Shown: one piece after another, positions 21,050-31,682 of the stretch
How the letters are laid out: each line of letters starts with the position of its first letter
Numbering within the stretch: the stretch's first letter is position 1
Origin: Nematopogon swammerdamellus
Taxonomy: Eukaryota > Arthropoda > Insecta > Lepidoptera > Adelidae
Direction: 5' to 3'
Length of the DNA: 64,000 nucleotides
Assembly (NCBI GenBank): GCA_946902875.1
Contig: OX336337.1
Span: 2,170,001-2,234,000, forward strand
Position numbers and translations under genes: made by a program
The notes under the pieces: model-generated
What the model was told of the DNA's origin: nothing
Database searches by the model: none
What the model saw: only the letters and a program-made list of their open reading frames with translations

Positions 21050-21895
21050 AACCGTGCGAGCGAGGCATAGGATAATTCGGGACAACCAATCAGCTTGCCT
21101 CACACACTCGCGGGAAATCACGATCACTCCGGCCGGGAAGCTTACAACTTGGCCATAGCCCACGGATTGTCGCAGATGGTATCGGGATTTACACGCATAC
21201 CTGACAGTCCTGCGCACAAGCCTAGCTTGCTGGACCTTGTGCTGACTTCCGAACCTACAGGATACAGAGTTAGTGCCAAAGCTCCCGTCGGGAGCTCTGA
21301 TCACTGCCTAGTGTCCTGTACAGTGCCGACTGTCTACTACGCGAAAACGTGCGAGCCCAGCACTCGCACAGTCTGGCACTATAAGTCAGCACAATGGGAG
21401 GAATTCCGATCCTTTCTAGGAAGTTTCTCTTGGAAGGAGGTCTGCTTTGTCTCTTCGGATCCATCAAAGTGCGCTGAGTCTATTGCCGAACTGGTGCAAC
21501 AGGGTATGGGATACTTTATTCCATCTTCTGTTGTACCAGTGGGTGGTAGCCACAAGCCATGGTTCAACCGCCTATGCCGCATAGCTGTAGAGGCCAAGAA
21601 CCAGGCCTACAGGCGGTGGCTCTCCGCACGTACCGCTGAGGCAAGGCGCGCTCGTGGCCAAGTCCAAGCACGACCATAGAATTGGCGAGAGACTAGTGCG
21701 ATGTCCGACTGAATCCTTTAACCTGGGTGTCTTCAAGCGTCCTATTAACGGGCTAGACAGCATAGCAACAGTCCGCAAATCTGCTGGCATGGCACCTAAC
21801 TGAGCGTGGTTACGCGAGGAGAGGTGATTTTGGCTCTCTCGACTGCACCATTGGTCTCTCGGCACAGCCACCCATGCTGGTTTACATAAAAATAT
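21050..21895 (+). pseudogene. Jockey/CR1-like LINE: endonuclease C-terminal part fused to the 3' end
   Basis: A 195-codon frame (ending 21679) matches the C-terminal part of an APE-type retrotransposon endonuclease. It shows GREAYNLAIAHGLSQMV, then TRIPDS, SLLDLVLTS and PVGSSDHCLV, whose SDH contains the catalytic histidine. A linker toward RT follows (KPWFNRLCRIAVEAKNQAYR). The whole RT domain is missing. The sequence jumps to the last coding block (FNLGVFKRPINGLDS) and a 3' end with an (AT)n tail. The upstream part is frameshifted near 21090. It is an internally deleted, dead copy. Confidence 0.85.
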
Positions 21896-21899
21896 ATAT

Positions 21900-22079
21900 A
21901 TATATATAAAATGTAGAAAAACCCTTAAATACCAATTTTCAATATCACCTACTGGCGTTTCCCTCTAGCCAAATTGAGTAAAATCACGCAAAATTTATAA
22001 AATGATTATTTCTATAAGGCATAAAACCCTGCAACTACATTGATGTTCGTTGAAGTTAAAATCGGTTTTCAAATCCATA
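21900..22079. other. Low-complexity and unique A+T-rich DNA
   Basis: It follows the (AT)n tail of the LINE. No gene is seen. Confidence 0.4.
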
Positions 22080-22300
22080 GAAAAAACCGCCCAAGTGCGA
22101 GTCGGACTAGCGTACCAAGGTATCCGCACCACAAAAAAAAAAGTTGAAAAAGACGTTTTTTGTGTGACGATCGTCCTTCATTTTTACTTTTTCTGTTTTT
22201 TATAACTTTTTGTTACATCCGCCATAATAACACATATTCTGTGAAAATTTCAACCGGCTGGATAGTACGGTTCCAAAGATAAAGCAAAATTTGTCCTTCA
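22080..22300 (-). mobile_element. Repeat D, partial inverted copy
   Basis: The + strand begins aaaaaaccgcccaagtgcga and runs to ccaaagataaagc. The microsatellite and the agggttccgta end are lost. Confidence 0.75.
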
Positions 22301-22537
22301 CTAGGATGTTTTTTTTTTTCGTTTTTACTCAAATATTTCACCGCTCGCCTTCATAGGTCTCCTGAGCTATAAATATGTCACGTGAAAATCTACGTGACAT
22401 GTATTTTACAAATTTGCGTCGGTTTAAGTAATAAATAACAGCTCGTATAAAGAAATCTAGGCTCGAGAGAGATAGCCGCTATGAAAATTCCACGAGAATG
22501 GGATTTATATTATAAAGACTTTATAAATCTATAATTT

Positions 22538-23228
22538 TAGGGTCCCGTCACAAAATGCGAAAAAAGGGACCCTTATGGGATCGCTCTGGTGTCTGTCTGT
22601 CTGTCGGTCACACGCAGATATCTCCGGACCTACTGAACCGATTTCGATGAAACTGACGCCAAATTACGTGTAATTTTTGCCGCTAGATGCATTATAGATA
22701 AGTTTGTCTAATATTCCTGTGGAAAGTACAGGGTACCCCAAAATGTAAACCAAAAATATGATTTGTTTTTTTAAATAAATCAAATGTCATGTCATTCTAT
22801 AGATATTGTTAAGGCAATTTAAAAAATATATAACTTTGCTATAATCAATAGAGCTTTAGAACTTTCACCTATTAAGAGTTGTTTGAAAATTCTGAAAAAA
22901 ATAAACAATATAGGTACTCTTATGTAGTTGTGATCAAAACTATTCAGTTTCCTCAAAATGTCATACATTTGGAGATACAGTTATATGTCTGAACAGCCAA
23001 AATTTTAAAATTTTCGCGTGACTTTTTGGTCACAGCTCAAGCCTTCCAGCTAAATATGTACACAAAGGGATGAAACTATAGTTTCAAGTGGAATCCGAAC
23101 CACAGCCAGCCGAACCACGGTCATATCCAAAGCTTGACCTCACCCTGGTAGAAAATATAATTAGATGAAAGCGAAGCAGTACGGTTACGGGACCCTCGGC
23201 ACGTGAACAAGGTTCACTTGACCACTTT
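22538..23228 (+). mobile_element. Repeat D2, longer relative of D
   Basis: It begins tagggtcccgtcacaaaatg with a nearby inverted agggaccct, has gtctgtctgtctgtc and a ctgaaccgatttcgatgaa block, and ends cgggaccctcggcacgtgaa then cacttgaccactttt. The end words parallel D while the inside differs, so D2 is a sister family of ~690 bp. Confidence 0.65.
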
Positions 23229-23240
23229 TTATCTCTTCCC

Positions 23241-23588
23241 TTCCCTTCCTTACCTTTAATAAAATCCAACGTCTGCTTTCTGTCTGTCTGTCTGTCCGCT
23301 TATAACTCGAGAACCACTGAACCGATTTTAATAAAAAAAAATCTACGGATAGCTTCATTCTTCCCATCCTTTACCTTTAATAAAATCCAACGTCTGCTTT
23401 CTGTCTGTCTGTCTGTCTGTCCGCTTATAACTCGAGAACCACTGAACCGATTTTAATAAAAAAAAATCTACGGATGGCTTCATTCTTCCCATCAACTATA
23501 GGATACTTACTATCACGCTAAATGGCTTATGAGGTTAGCAGAGAAGTCAAATATGAGAGCGGGCGGAGCCGCGGGCACAGCTAGTCTC
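23241..23588 (-). mobile_element. Repeat C with partial tandem duplication
   Basis: It ends (on +) gcggagccgcgggcacagct at 23588. Its other side, with aaaatccaacgtctgctttc, (gtct)n and aactcgagaaccactgaacc, is present twice in tandem (23256-23362 and 23365-23480). The duplicated blocks are nearly identical, so the duplication is recent. Confidence 0.85.
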
Positions 23589-23969
23589 TACATAATATAC
23601 TTAAAATCCAACGTCAGTCGTCTGCATGTATGTTCGCTTATATATAAGTCAAGAACGGCACAACCTATTTACATACAGTTTTTTAACTATGTAATACGAC
23701 ATATCTCCGCATGGTTAGTAGGCTATGTAGCATCACGTCATTGATCATAAGAACTGAGCAGTGGTGCCGAACGCGAATACATTTGGAGGAAATGTGATTA
23801 TTTCAGAATTTAAATTTGATTTGCTATGAAATGAAATGCACTCTACCTTGGATGGAACCTACAGCTAGTTATAAAATAATATATTTTATTGCAAAATATA
23901 AAAAAAAAATGTGTAGCTGGAATCATACCTACCTGTTTGATATTGAAAATTTGTTTGTTATATAATACT
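23589..23969. other. No gene; diverged C-like traces
   Basis: aaaatccaacgtcagtcg at 23606 and tatataagtcaagaacgg suggest a third, much older C copy here. No coding frame is supported. Confidence 0.4.
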
Positions 23970-24207
23970 AGCTGTGCCCGCGGCTCCGCCCGCTCTCATA
24001 TTTCACTTCACTGCTAACCTCATAAGCCATTTAGCGTGATAGTAAGTAGCCTATAGTTGATGGGAAGAATCAAGCTATCCGTAGAATTTTGTTTTTTATT
24101 AAAATCAGTTCAGTGGTTCTCGAGTTATAAGCGGACAGACAGACATACACTCAGACACTCAGACAGGAAGCAGAAGTTGGATTTTATTATAGGTAAGGAA
24201 GGAAGGA
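23970..24207 (+). mobile_element. Repeat C, full-length
   Basis: It runs from gctgtgcccgcggctccgcc to gttggattttattataggta. It contains tcgagttataagcggacaga and a (gaca)n/(ctca)n tract. The five well-preserved copies in the window match closely, so C has been active recently. Confidence 0.9.
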
Positions 24208-24261
24208 TAGTCGTTATTTCATTACTCTTGTTTTTAAACGTATTTTTTTCTGAGATTTGAT

Positions 24262-24381
24262 TTATCGGCACGACCGAAGGGAAGCACTGATGTGGCACCA
24301 AGTTCACCCGGTGTTATGGGCTGACATCACGGATGTTGTAGGTGATGTAGCCAACCGTGTCAGTTTCAATAAAAAAAAAAT
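24262..24381 (+). mobile_element. SINE A, 3' tail fragment
   Basis: It starts at cggcacgaccgaagggaagc and ends gtgtcagtttcaat followed by poly(A). The head and most of the body are missing. Confidence 0.85.
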
Positions 24382-24476
24382 CTGTCATTCATTACCATTG
24401 TAGGGAGGAATATTTCAACCTAAAATTGCTCCTTATATTTTTATTGACCGCATGTCCATGGGCGTCGTTAGACACC

Positions 24477-24657
24477 TTTTTTTTTATGGAAACTGACACG
24501 GTTACATCACATACAACATCCGTGATGTCAGCCCATAACACCGGATGAACTTGGTGCCACGTCAGTGCTTCCCTTCGGTCGTGCCGGCTACACTGAACTG
24601 GACGGAAAACACAAACTAATTACATACCCGCTTCGACTGACCTATCATTCAGCAAAT
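24477..24657 (-). mobile_element. SINE A, 3' part
   Basis: The tail and distal body read leftward. It is truncated near ctatcattcagc, just before a repeat G body. A 6-base loss is seen in gacacggttacatcac. Confidence 0.82.
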
Positions 24658-24688
24658 GTCGCATGTCGTAAAAAAACCACTCGGGTGT

Positions 24689-24898
24689 AAGGATGGCCAA
24701 GATGCCGTGCTAAAGGGCGGCAGCATAGCCACACTTCACCTTGGCACGTTCCTTCCATCGAGTCAGGCAATAAGTAGGTGGGTCTTCGTGCCTTACTTGC
24801 TGCTTGAGAATTATCTTGTCCTAATAATTTGCTAAACGTGGTGGTTGGTGTTTTGCTGTAATTTCCAAGATTTTTTGCAGCACAACACCGATTTTTTT
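24689..24898 (+). mobile_element. Repeat G, body
   Basis: It runs from ccaagatgccgtgctaaagg to gcagcacaacaccgatttt. The head and the (gtat)n end are absent. The stem pair is ggtgttttgctgt/gcagcacaacacc, with one mismatch. Confidence 0.75.
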
Positions 24899-25262
24899 TT
24901 ATAGAAAGCGCGACATGTGGTATCGTTTCACTTACGAGTAGGTGACTTACGATGCCCATGGACATTCTGTGATGCACGGGGATTGCGAATGCCATGCCGG
25001 CCTTACAGGAGCCTTTTCACGCCACTTTTGAAAAACCCCAGACTGTACTTGGGAGGGAATAGATGAGCAGGGAGTGCATTCCACATTTTCCCGGTTCTGT
25101 GAATAAAAGACCTACAGAACCGGTTGGTGCGCATCCTCGGTAGGTCGATTGTATAGGGGTGCATCCCCTGCCCAGTACGCGCAGTGCGGAGGTGGAATGG
25201 GGACGATTGCTCTGTTTACCCCGATTGTAGGGATACAGCGTGTAGTATAATATAGTATGTAT
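24896..25262 (-). mobile_element. LINE E, 3' end
   Basis: On the - strand it encodes a decayed LFYSQNRENVECTPCS-type block (the RT C-terminal signature in other copies reads FxHRTxKLWNALPAH), then GMAFAIPVHHRMSMG and HVALSIKK, ending in a poly(A). In + orientation its far side joins a repeat G end (ccccgattgtagggatacag, then gtatgtat). Confidence 0.7.
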
Positions 25263-25269
25263 CCTTCCT

Positions 25270-25497
25270 TTTTTTTCCTTATAAATCTAACGTCTGCTTT
25301 CTGTATGTATGTATGTATGTCTGTCTGTCCGCTTATAACTCGAGAACCACTGAACCGATTTTAATAAAAAAAAATCTACAGATAGCTTGATTCTTTCCAT
25401 CAACTATAGGCTACTTACTATCACGCTAAATGGCTTATGAGGTTAGGAGAGAAGTCAAATATGAGAGCGGGCGGAGCCGCTGGCACAGCTCGTATTT
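25270..25497 (-). mobile_element. Repeat C
   Basis: Inverted copy, from aaatctaacgtctgctttct to cggagccgctggcacagctc. The internal tract here is (gtat)n(gtct)n. Confidence 0.88.
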
Positions 25498-25816
25498 TTA
25501 TAAAACGGAAAAAAAGAAACAAGTAATTAACCCATATTATGGGATTCGTTGGTATCAAACAACAGAATCTCGCACGAGGCCGGCGGCATAGCTATGAGGC
25601 TAAAGCCATTTTAATTAACAAGACAAAATTATTTTATAATCCGTATTAGGTGGATAGGGTAGGATTACCTACAAAGTTGGAAATTCGCCGGTTCGTTGAG
25701 CGAGAGTCGCTGTGGGACGTCTAGTTCGAAGCTTACCCCGGCATTATACCCTGTGGAGTTCAAAACAATTAACACGCTTTAATTACATTCACTTGTAGGA
25801 CATTGTAGGGAGGAAT
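25498..25816. other. No gene or clear repeat seen
   Basis: Unique-looking sequence between repeat C and a split SINE A. Confidence 0.4.
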
Positions 25817-26508
25817 GTCAGCCTCGGTAGCTCAGTGGTACGGTCGGTCGACTGTCGGTCAGTGGATAGAATGGTGGCTCGAACGTTGGGGCAGGCCTCA
25901 CGCACTCTAGGTACTTGCGCGCGCTAACTACATACCGCCCGACGGACCGCCGCCGGCGGTCTATTTCAGTGGAAATTCGTCAGCCGCGCGGAGTATAAAT
26001 AGACGCTCGCCCACGCAACTGCGCGCAGCTGCAAAGCAATAACCACTTTACACTCGATCGTTAAGGTAAATTTTCACACGCAGCGATTGGCGACGTGAAA
26101 CAGTAGGCTATTAAAGCCCGAAGGTAGGAACATTCTCTATGGAGTGATTTATCTGTTACGAAGTAACTATTAAGTAATCTGTGGTTTGGGTCTGATCGTG
26201 GTTCGGATTCTACGTAAAACTTTTCCTGTAATTCCTCTTCCCTTCTTACCTTACCGGGTTGGTGCCTACGCACTGAATGAAAGGTCCGTTGAAACGTTTA
26301 TGAAAATAGTTCGTGTTTTCGATCCAGTTCAGTGCAGCCGGCACGACCGAAGGGAAGCACTGACACGGCGCCTAGTTCACCAAGGTGTTATGGGCTGACA
26401 TCACGGATGTAATAGGTGACCCATGGAAAAAAAAATGTGGAACATTCAAAATGTTCCTGAATGGGCCGAGACCATGCAACCAACCGTGTCAGTTTCCATA
26501 AAAAAAAG
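25817..26508 (+). mobile_element. SINE A split by a ~320-bp insert
   Basis: The head start (gtcagcctcggtagctcagt) is at 25817-25862. The element resumes near 26190 with tcgtggttcggattctacgt and runs to a poly(A) at 26508. The 5S-like core is missing or replaced. A second, ~60-bp insertion with a gaacattcaaaatgttc hairpin sits in the tail (26419-26478). Confidence 0.75.
25863..26185 (+). promoter_or_regulatory. TATA-containing insert, LTR-like
   Basis: This GC-rich block has a clear TATAAATA at ~25996-26003. Downstream are CG-rich sequence and then attggcgacgtgaaac (~26084-26099), which looks like a tRNA primer-binding site of an LTR retrotransposon. It could be a solo LTR with a scrap of leader inserted in the SINE. 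LTR ends (TG...CA) and a target duplication are not clear, so a host promoter cannot be excluded. Confidence 0.4.
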
Positions 26509-26564
26509 CAAAGCATGGAGTGATGATTGTAAAACGATTAGATTGAGATTAAAATTTATGTATT

Positions 26565-26698
26565 TACTAGCTTTTGCCACTGCTTCGCTCGCGTAAATTT
26601 CCTATTTAAAAAGAAGAAAGTTCTCTTAAGAAGAAGAAGAAAGTTTCTTTTATTGTAATGTCTAGACTAGCGAGCGAAGCGGCGTGCAAAAGCTAGTA
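26565..26698. mobile_element. Small element with tactagcttttgc inverted ends
   Basis: The left end tactagcttttgcca...cttcgctcgcg pairs with gcgagcgaag...tgcaaaagctagta at the right. Between them is an (aag)n-rich stretch. Related single ends lie at 37990-38025 and ~50485-50520. Confidence 0.7.
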
Positions 26699-26699
26699 T

Positions 26700-27405
26700 C
26701 GTATAAATACTTTTTCAGGCTTACTTCAACATCAGCAAAGTTTTCTCGTGACAAGGTAGGTATTATGCCTTAAGCTCGCTGTGAAATACATTTTATAACA
26801 ATTTTGTGATTGTTACCCAAATTTTACCGGCAAATCGTTGCTTGTCCCTGTAGCCCTTCGGCCCGTGTCCGGCTAATTTACAGGTCGAAGCCATAACTTT
26901 ACTGTATTATTTTACTTCCCTTAACTGTATTAATTATCTATTCATCGCTGTAATCGCTCGGCTCTCTGAACTTTTGGGCACAGGCAACCGCGCTGGATGT
27001 CCATAAAAAAATATCGGTAGCTGGCATGCATAGGGAACATTTTGAGCAATAACCTAAGGAATCGATTATGGTCCGAAGACAAAATGTAATGAAATGTGTC
27101 CCACCATTTGCTCTCGCTAGACGGTTGTATCACGCGCCAGATGCAGAAGGCGGTCTTGCTCGACACTGCTCAAATTGTGCGGTGATTTATCTCTATCGAA
27201 TCCCACGACCGAGCTTGGGCCGTCGCCAGTGGCAATTCCGTGTTTATTTATAAATTTTTGATGTTTATGTAATATGAAACTTAATAAATGGATAAATAAT
27301 AAAGACCAACATCTACATCTATATCTATATCGATAGCACCGACATCTGAGATATAATTTTATTGAAGTGGCCAGTGATATCATACTTTAGTAAAGAGGGT
27401 TTTAA
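26700..27405. other. Unique DNA with a possible retroelement 3' end
   Basis: Near 27060-27300 a short frame ends at 27253 and is followed by a cttaataaatgg signal. That combination resembles the 3' end of a transcript or retroelement. No conserved domain is recognised, so no gene is called. Confidence 0.3.
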
Positions 27406-27411
27406 TTCGCA

Positions 27412-27590
27412 ACGGTGTGAAGGTTAATAAAGCGACTTCCTATCCTTAATACTAATGTGAACGTTAGGAAAGAAAATTCCCAATGTTCACACTGCTCTTA
27501 ATCGTGGCACTCACGGTGTGAAGATTGGGAAATAATTTTCCTAACCTTCACACTGGTGTGACAGAGCAGTGTGAAGGTTAGTCCGTCGTC
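27412..27590. repeat. Inverted repeats of the gtgtgaaggtta word
   Basis: gtgtgaaggttaa (27415), the related gtgaacgttaggaaa and gtgtgaagattgg, and a perfect 15-bp hairpin (ctaaccttcacactg 27541-27555 with 27567-27581). They probably mark the ends of a small nested TIR element. Confidence 0.6.
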
Positions 27591-28004
27591 GATATTTGTG
27601 GTAATATCGACGTGTATTGCACCAGGACGTGGGGCGTAGAGAGTATGACCGCAGTACGCCGATTGGCCGTCGTCGTTTCATTGGGATTAAATATTTGTGG
27701 TGGTTCTGATGTGGCCTCCGCGCTGCAAAAGCCGACGAACTTGTAGTTTGCCAAGCGTACACGGCGATTGAGTTTCTGAGTTGGTACTCTGGTTTTGGAA
27801 GGCCACTATGCGTGCTTGTGAAACATTTTGCCATAAAGGGAGTTTGATTTTGTGGAGTATTATAAGACCAGATTTATTTATATGTAATGATGAGAACCTA
27901 TTCCTTATATTATGTATTTTATATTTTTAGTAATTTATATGTATTCATAATAAGCTTTATTTAATAAGCTCATATAAGCTTTTATTTTCATATAATCATG
28001 TAAG
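27591..28004. other. No gene or clear repeat seen
   Basis: A 97-codon - strand frame is present but shows no conserved feature and is taken as chance. Confidence 0.35.
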
Positions 28005-28255
28005 CTTTTTTTATTGCTTCCGAACTGGGTGGCTCTGCCCGAGGTCGAAGCCTCAGGCGCAGCCAATTTCACCGCCGAGGAGGTGCCAGTCCGGCTTGGA
28101 GGTGGATTGTAGGAGTGCGGAAAGATATTCCCTGGGAGCCCGTTCCACACCTTTGCAGTGCGGCAAAAGAACGAGTTAAAGAATCGTGCAGTTCGAAGAA
28201 CTCTTCTGTCGACTACAAAGGGGTGTTCCGCGAGAGTAGTATTTCTATACAATAT
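28005..28255 (-). pseudogene. LINE F, RT C-terminal end
   Basis: The - strand encodes AEHPFVVDRRVLRTARFFNS, then FFCRTAKVWNGLPGNIFPHS, then a short deletion and the terminal LAAPEAS region with poly(A). The xFxxRTAxxWNxLPxxxFP block is the hallmark of the end of Jockey/CR1-like reverse transcriptases. It is 5'-truncated and frameshifted. Confidence 0.8.
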
Positions 28256-28407
28256 GATTTCTATCTATCTGTTAATTTTTCGAATTCATTAACGGCCGGA
28301 TACTGGCTATATCGTTGTAGTTCTAGAAGAGCGTATGTAAAACATCTAATTAATTTAAAAAAAGAATATTGAAAAGTTGCTCTTTGCGATTGTAGCATAT
28401 TGGTCCA

Positions 28408-28556
28408 GGGCCAGTATTCTCTAACGTCCTACCGTCAACGTCGGTGACGCTGACTAGTTATGTCTCTGTCTAATTATATGAATATATGAACTAGACAGAG
28501 ACATAACTAGTCCGCGTCACCGACGTTGACGGTAGGACGTTAGAGAATACTGGCCC
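28408..28556. mobile_element. Hairpin element with ~65-bp arms
   Basis: The ends are gggccagtattctctaacg and its exact complement at 28551-28556 and inward. The arms match nearly throughout around a ~17-base A+T-rich loop. It sits 15 bp from the large foldback element that follows. Confidence 0.85.
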
Positions 28557-28570
28557 AGCTGTGTTTACTA

Positions 28571-29995
28571 AAGTATAACTCGGTCGACTTAACTCGGCAC
28601 CTGGCTCGATCGGCTTGCACACAGGGTTGCCAGATGCCCTTATTGGTCAAGTAGCAGCTTCGCGGTTAAAAGATAGCCCAAGTCGCCCATTTTACAAAAA
28701 AAAAAAGTGTTACCGCAATAATTAAATCAGAATCTTATAACCTATTCTAAGAATACTTAAGAAATCAAAAATAATTTCGATAATAAAATTAGGCTAAGTA
28801 TAATAAATTTGTAAAAATAAATTAATCTGTAACTCGAGAACCACTAGTGCTAGATCCATCGTGTTGGTACTCAAACTTCAGGTCTCGGTGAGATCCATCC
28901 ATATGTCACGTGAACTTTTGTTACGGTCAAAACTCGATAACTGGTGCTAGACCCATCGTGTTTTGAAGTTTGAGTACCAACACGATGGGTCTAGTGGTAC
29001 TCGAGTTATGACCAAAACAAAAGTTCACGTGACATATAGATGGATCTCACTGAGACCTGAAGTTTGAGTACCAACGCGATGGGTCTAGCACCAGTGGTTC
29101 TCGAGTTACAGATTAATTTATTTTTACAAATTTATTATAGCCTGAGTTTATTATCGAAATTATTTTTAAGATATAGGTTATGTAAGATTCTGATTTAATT
29201 ATTGTGGTAACACTTTTTTACGCGGAGTTTTTTTTTGGAAATTACGCGATTTGGGCTATATTTTAACCGCGAAGTGGCTACTTGACCAGCAAGGGCATCT
29301 GGCATACCTCTGTAGTTGTTACATTTAGAATAAAAAATGTTGTCATCGTGTATTGACTTTAATTAATTTAATCGTAAAATCAAAAATTATTCAGATAATA
29401 AAATTAGACTATACTTAATAAAAAAATTGTAACCTCATAAAACACTTTTTTTCGAAAGAAAATTAAGTGAAAGGAATTTTTTTATAACCAACAATATAAA
29501 ACACTTTATTTTCGGAAGTACCTAGGTACTTATTGTGATTATAAAAAAAAGACTAGGTGGGACTGCCGCACTCGGTTCTAAAGTACAATATAGCGGACTT
29601 AGAATTTTTTTTCCGAATGTTAATGTTTTTTCGATGGAATCATATTTATAGGCGAAATATAAGACACTTTTATTCTTACACGTTTTTCGCTAAAGTTGAT
29701 ATTTCCGAAGAAAAAAAAATTTTTTTTTTTTTTTGTATGGGACACAATACGTTTTCGTTAAATTCTCCAAACCATAGCACTTGATAGAACTGAGGCATAT
29801 AGATCCTTAAACTATGAGAGTATCTGAACGATATTGTGAAAAGATCCCGTCCGAACTCGTCCCCCTTCGGCTAAAAACAAAAGTTGCGCGAGAGGGTCAA
29901 AAGTTGCTAAAAATGTAAGAAATTGTAACCATCTGGCAACACATGACGAAATGTCATTGAGCCAGGTGCCGAGTTAAGTCGACCGAGTTATACTT
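28571..29995. mobile_element. Large nested foldback element
   Basis: The outer 37-bp ends (aagtataactcggtcgactt...) are perfect inverted repeats. Within them, a second pair of arms runs from ~28622 (agggttgccagatgcccttat) inward and from ~29312 (gggcatctggca) backward. These meet near 28960, where ctcgagaac/gttctcgag and gacccatcgtg/cacgatgggtc words repeat in both orientations. A third gttgccagatgg-like copy lies near 29930. No transposase is seen. Confidence 0.85.
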
Positions 29996-30098
29996 ACTCA
30001 CTAATACGCATGCTATTTTAGAATGCAAATTTTAACAAATTTTATTGTAGCTTACTCACTTGGTTCTCCTATATGATTTTAATGTGATTTTGTATGTT

Positions 30099-30444
30099 TT
30101 TTTTTTATGTAAACTGACACGGTTGGCTACATCACCTACACTACAACATCCGTTATGTCAGCCCATAACAACGGGTGAACTAGGTGCCATGTCGGTGCTT
30201 CCCTTCATTTCATGTCGGCTACACTGAACTGGAAGGAAAACACGAACTATTTACATAGCCGTTTAGACCGACGTTTCATTCTGTGCGGTGGTACCAACCC
30301 GGGCGGAAAAAACCCTACCACCTAGTAAGGTAAGAAGGAAAGGGACCTACAGTTTTACGTGGAATCCGAACCACGGTCAGCCTCTATCGGTCGACCGGTC
30401 ACCCAACCAAGTACTCTCTGCACCACTAAGCTATCGAGGCTGAC
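30099..30444 (-). mobile_element. SINE A, flanked by a 41-bp duplicated segment
   Basis: Full-length on the - strand with a shortened core. The DNA on both sides (30057-30097 and 30455-30495) carries the same ~41-bp word, starting tcacttggttctcc, with about five differences. Confidence 0.88.
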
Positions 30445-30445
30445 A

Positions 30446-31454
30446 ATAATTGTCTCACTTGGTTCTCCCATGGGATTTCAATGTGATTTTGTATATATCT
30501 GTATATATTTGCTTGTGTTGTGAATATATTATGTGTTGGTGTATCATTATGTCTACAGGTCTCACGCCTATAAAAAATCTTCGCCACTGAATGAATTCGA
30601 AACTGGCGGAATTGGCTACGATTAAGAGGCCAATAATCAAAAATAGATAGTTAGATAGAATGCAAGTATTTCCAAAACACTGGTCCAAACACTCGTTTTG
30701 AAAAATATCTAAGATATCTAAGATAATACCTACCCCATTTCTTTTATATTGTCTCTTCAATGTACTTTGTACTCATTCTCTTTGATTGGATTTAGAAGAT
30801 GAAAGGCACTTTGTAAGAATGTGCTTACGTTCTACATACCAAGAATGAATTAAATTTTCCTTCAAAAAGAAACAAATTACAAAATTACAAAAACATACAC
30901 TCACTTCATTTGGAAAAACAATTCTTTTGCATGCTTGAGAAAGTGAAGGGAGAATAAAAGGTAAAAAATACAAAAATTATAATAATACCGTGGGTCGATC
31001 TCAAACGCGAAACTTTGAATTCAATTTAATAACAACGTCTAGGAATAATGTTCGGTTATTCCAGGGTTAAACGAGAAAAATCCTTCCCATTTTCATTTAA
31101 CTTTGACCGTGAAAACTCCCTTTTGCGTGTCATTTTGTCAATGAATATTTCAAAGAAGCTCTAGGTTTTTTAGTGGAGTTTATCAAAAGAGAATACCACC
31201 GAATCTCCATGGGCGTCGTTAGAGTTTCGCATCAGCGAACTATGCCAGTGTAGAATAACTTTCTCGAGTTTGAAATGAATGACGCAAATTAAAAAAAAAA
31301 CAAAGAAACAAAAGACAATCTGTTCGGTCTTAATTTTTTCAAATCTGACATGTCTTAACTAGGCCTACCAGTGTTTTTTTTTAATTCCCATGAGCTTGTG
31401 TCTTACTTCACTTTTATTTGAACGCCCCTCGTATTATATTGTATTGTATTGTTT
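30446..31454. other. A+T-rich DNA, no gene seen
   Basis: Two - strand frames (101 and 66 codons) lack any recognisable feature. A catgggcgtcgttagag scrap at 31209 comes from LINE E. Confidence 0.4.
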
Positions 31455-31680
31455 ACAAGCTGTGCCCGCGGCTCCGCCCGCTCTCATATTTCACTTCGCT
31501 GCTAACCTCATAAGCTATTTAGCGTGATAGTAAGTAGCCTATAGTTGATGGGAAGAATCAAGCTATCCGTAGAATTTTGTTTTATTAAAATCGGTTCGGT
31601 GGTTCTCGAGTTATAAGCGGACAGACAGACACTCAGACAGAAAGCAGACGTTGGATTTTATTATAGGTAAGGAAGGATAA
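31455..31680 (+). mobile_element. Repeat C
   Basis: It runs from gctgtgcccgcggctccgcc to ttattataggtaaggaagg. It abuts a repeat K copy. Confidence 0.9.
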
Positions 31681-31682
31681 TT

